From CAZKTF01 sp964555565 (GTDB taxonomy: Bacteria; Planctomycetota; JAJSAM01; JAKLKS01), in NCBI GenBank assembly GCA_964555565.1, contig CAZKTF010000030.1, positions 1 to 21,602 on the forward strand: a DNA stretch of 21,602 bases, written 5' to 3'. Below, piece by piece: positions 21,504 to 21,602 of this stretch (the first letter of the stretch is position 1; every line of letters starts with the position of its first letter). The notes under the pieces were generated by a model. The model saw nothing but the letters and a program-made list of their open reading frames with translations, did not search any database and was not told where the DNA came from. The translations under genes were made by a program, and so were the position numbers.

Positions 21504-21602
21504 CTACCTGCCGCCCTGCCGCCGCCTCCGGAGCCTCTTCCAGAACTCGTCCCGAGAGCGGGGCGCGCCCGCGGCCGGAAACGCGCCGGGGTGGCTCCGG
21601 CC
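21504..21602 (-). CDS. C-terminal end of a gene cut by the window edge (32 aa visible)
   Basis: The minus-strand frame from the edge to a TAG at 21504-21506 reads through 32 codons ending in RSRDEFWKRLRRRRQGGR. Almost all third positions are G or C, as in the real genes, and the basic tail looks like a protein C-terminus. It would lie just upstream of the frd promoter in the same direction. The piece is too short to identify, and a chance open frame is possible. Confidence 0.5.
   Translation of the reverse strand, partial: GRSHPGAFPAAGAPRSRDEFWKRLRRRRQGGR

Noticed and set aside
1..21602. tRNA, rRNA or riboswitch
   Set aside because: All gaps are under 180 nt and none shows a tRNA cloverleaf, T-loop sequence or a riboswitch core that I could recognise.

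Overview
The window is a very GC-rich (low-to-mid 70s percent by eye), densely coded bacterial chromosome segment with strong G/C third-position bias, so antisense and shadow reading frames are long and meaningless. It has no rRNA, tRNA, CRISPR array, phage gene or transposase gene. The gene content (C5-type haem synthesis via HemA/HemL, an Escherichia-type four-subunit FrdABCD, a lipoprotein, an ABC-F ATPase) fits a free-living bacterium with respiratory metabolism. The phylum cannot be fixed from the sequence. High-GC uncultured or myxobacteria-like, Gemmatimonadota-like or Rokubacteria-like lineages would all fit, and that is a guess.

Region 1 (about 19-11544, minus strand) is one compact haem operon: ccsA/hemX-like membrane protein, hemA, hemC, a fused hemD-hemB, hemL, hemE, hemN, hemH, hemY and a small SEC-C protein. 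It encodes every enzyme from glutamyl-tRNA to protohaem except glutamyl-tRNA synthetase. Five junctions are 4-nt GTGA/TTGA start-stop overlaps and one is TGATG, so translation must be tightly coupled. The outstanding feature is the in-frame HemD-HemB fusion lying directly after hemC.

Region 2 (11545-11719) is a divergent control region with a perfect dyad centred on the candidate -35 of the haem operon and two 14-bp direct repeats with a 20-bp period.

Region 3 (11720-15281, plus strand) holds small accessory genes: a ComB-family (2-phosphosulfolactate phosphatase-like) protein, a stand-alone ParB-N-domain protein, an unknown 168-aa protein, an AHSA1/SRPBCC-like protein and a DUF1579-like lipoprotein.

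Two intergenic spots (14011-14085 and 15285-15424) carry three copies of a palindromic repeat. Its outer arms (GGGTC-N-GACC type) are conserved, while its inner inverted repeat is unrelated in sequence from copy to copy. In two copies the right end supplies a TTGCTC at exactly 16 bp from a TANNNT box in front of the next gene.

Region 4 (15455-17257, plus) is an ABC-F ATPase gene. Convergent to it, region 5 (17268-21401, minus) is frdA-frdB-frdC-frdD followed by an unknown 282-aa gene. This is a membrane quinol:fumarate reductase / succinate:quinone oxidoreductase operon with a readable promoter (TTGAAT-18-TACCAT). The right edge (21504-21602, minus) appears to hold the C-terminal end of another gene.
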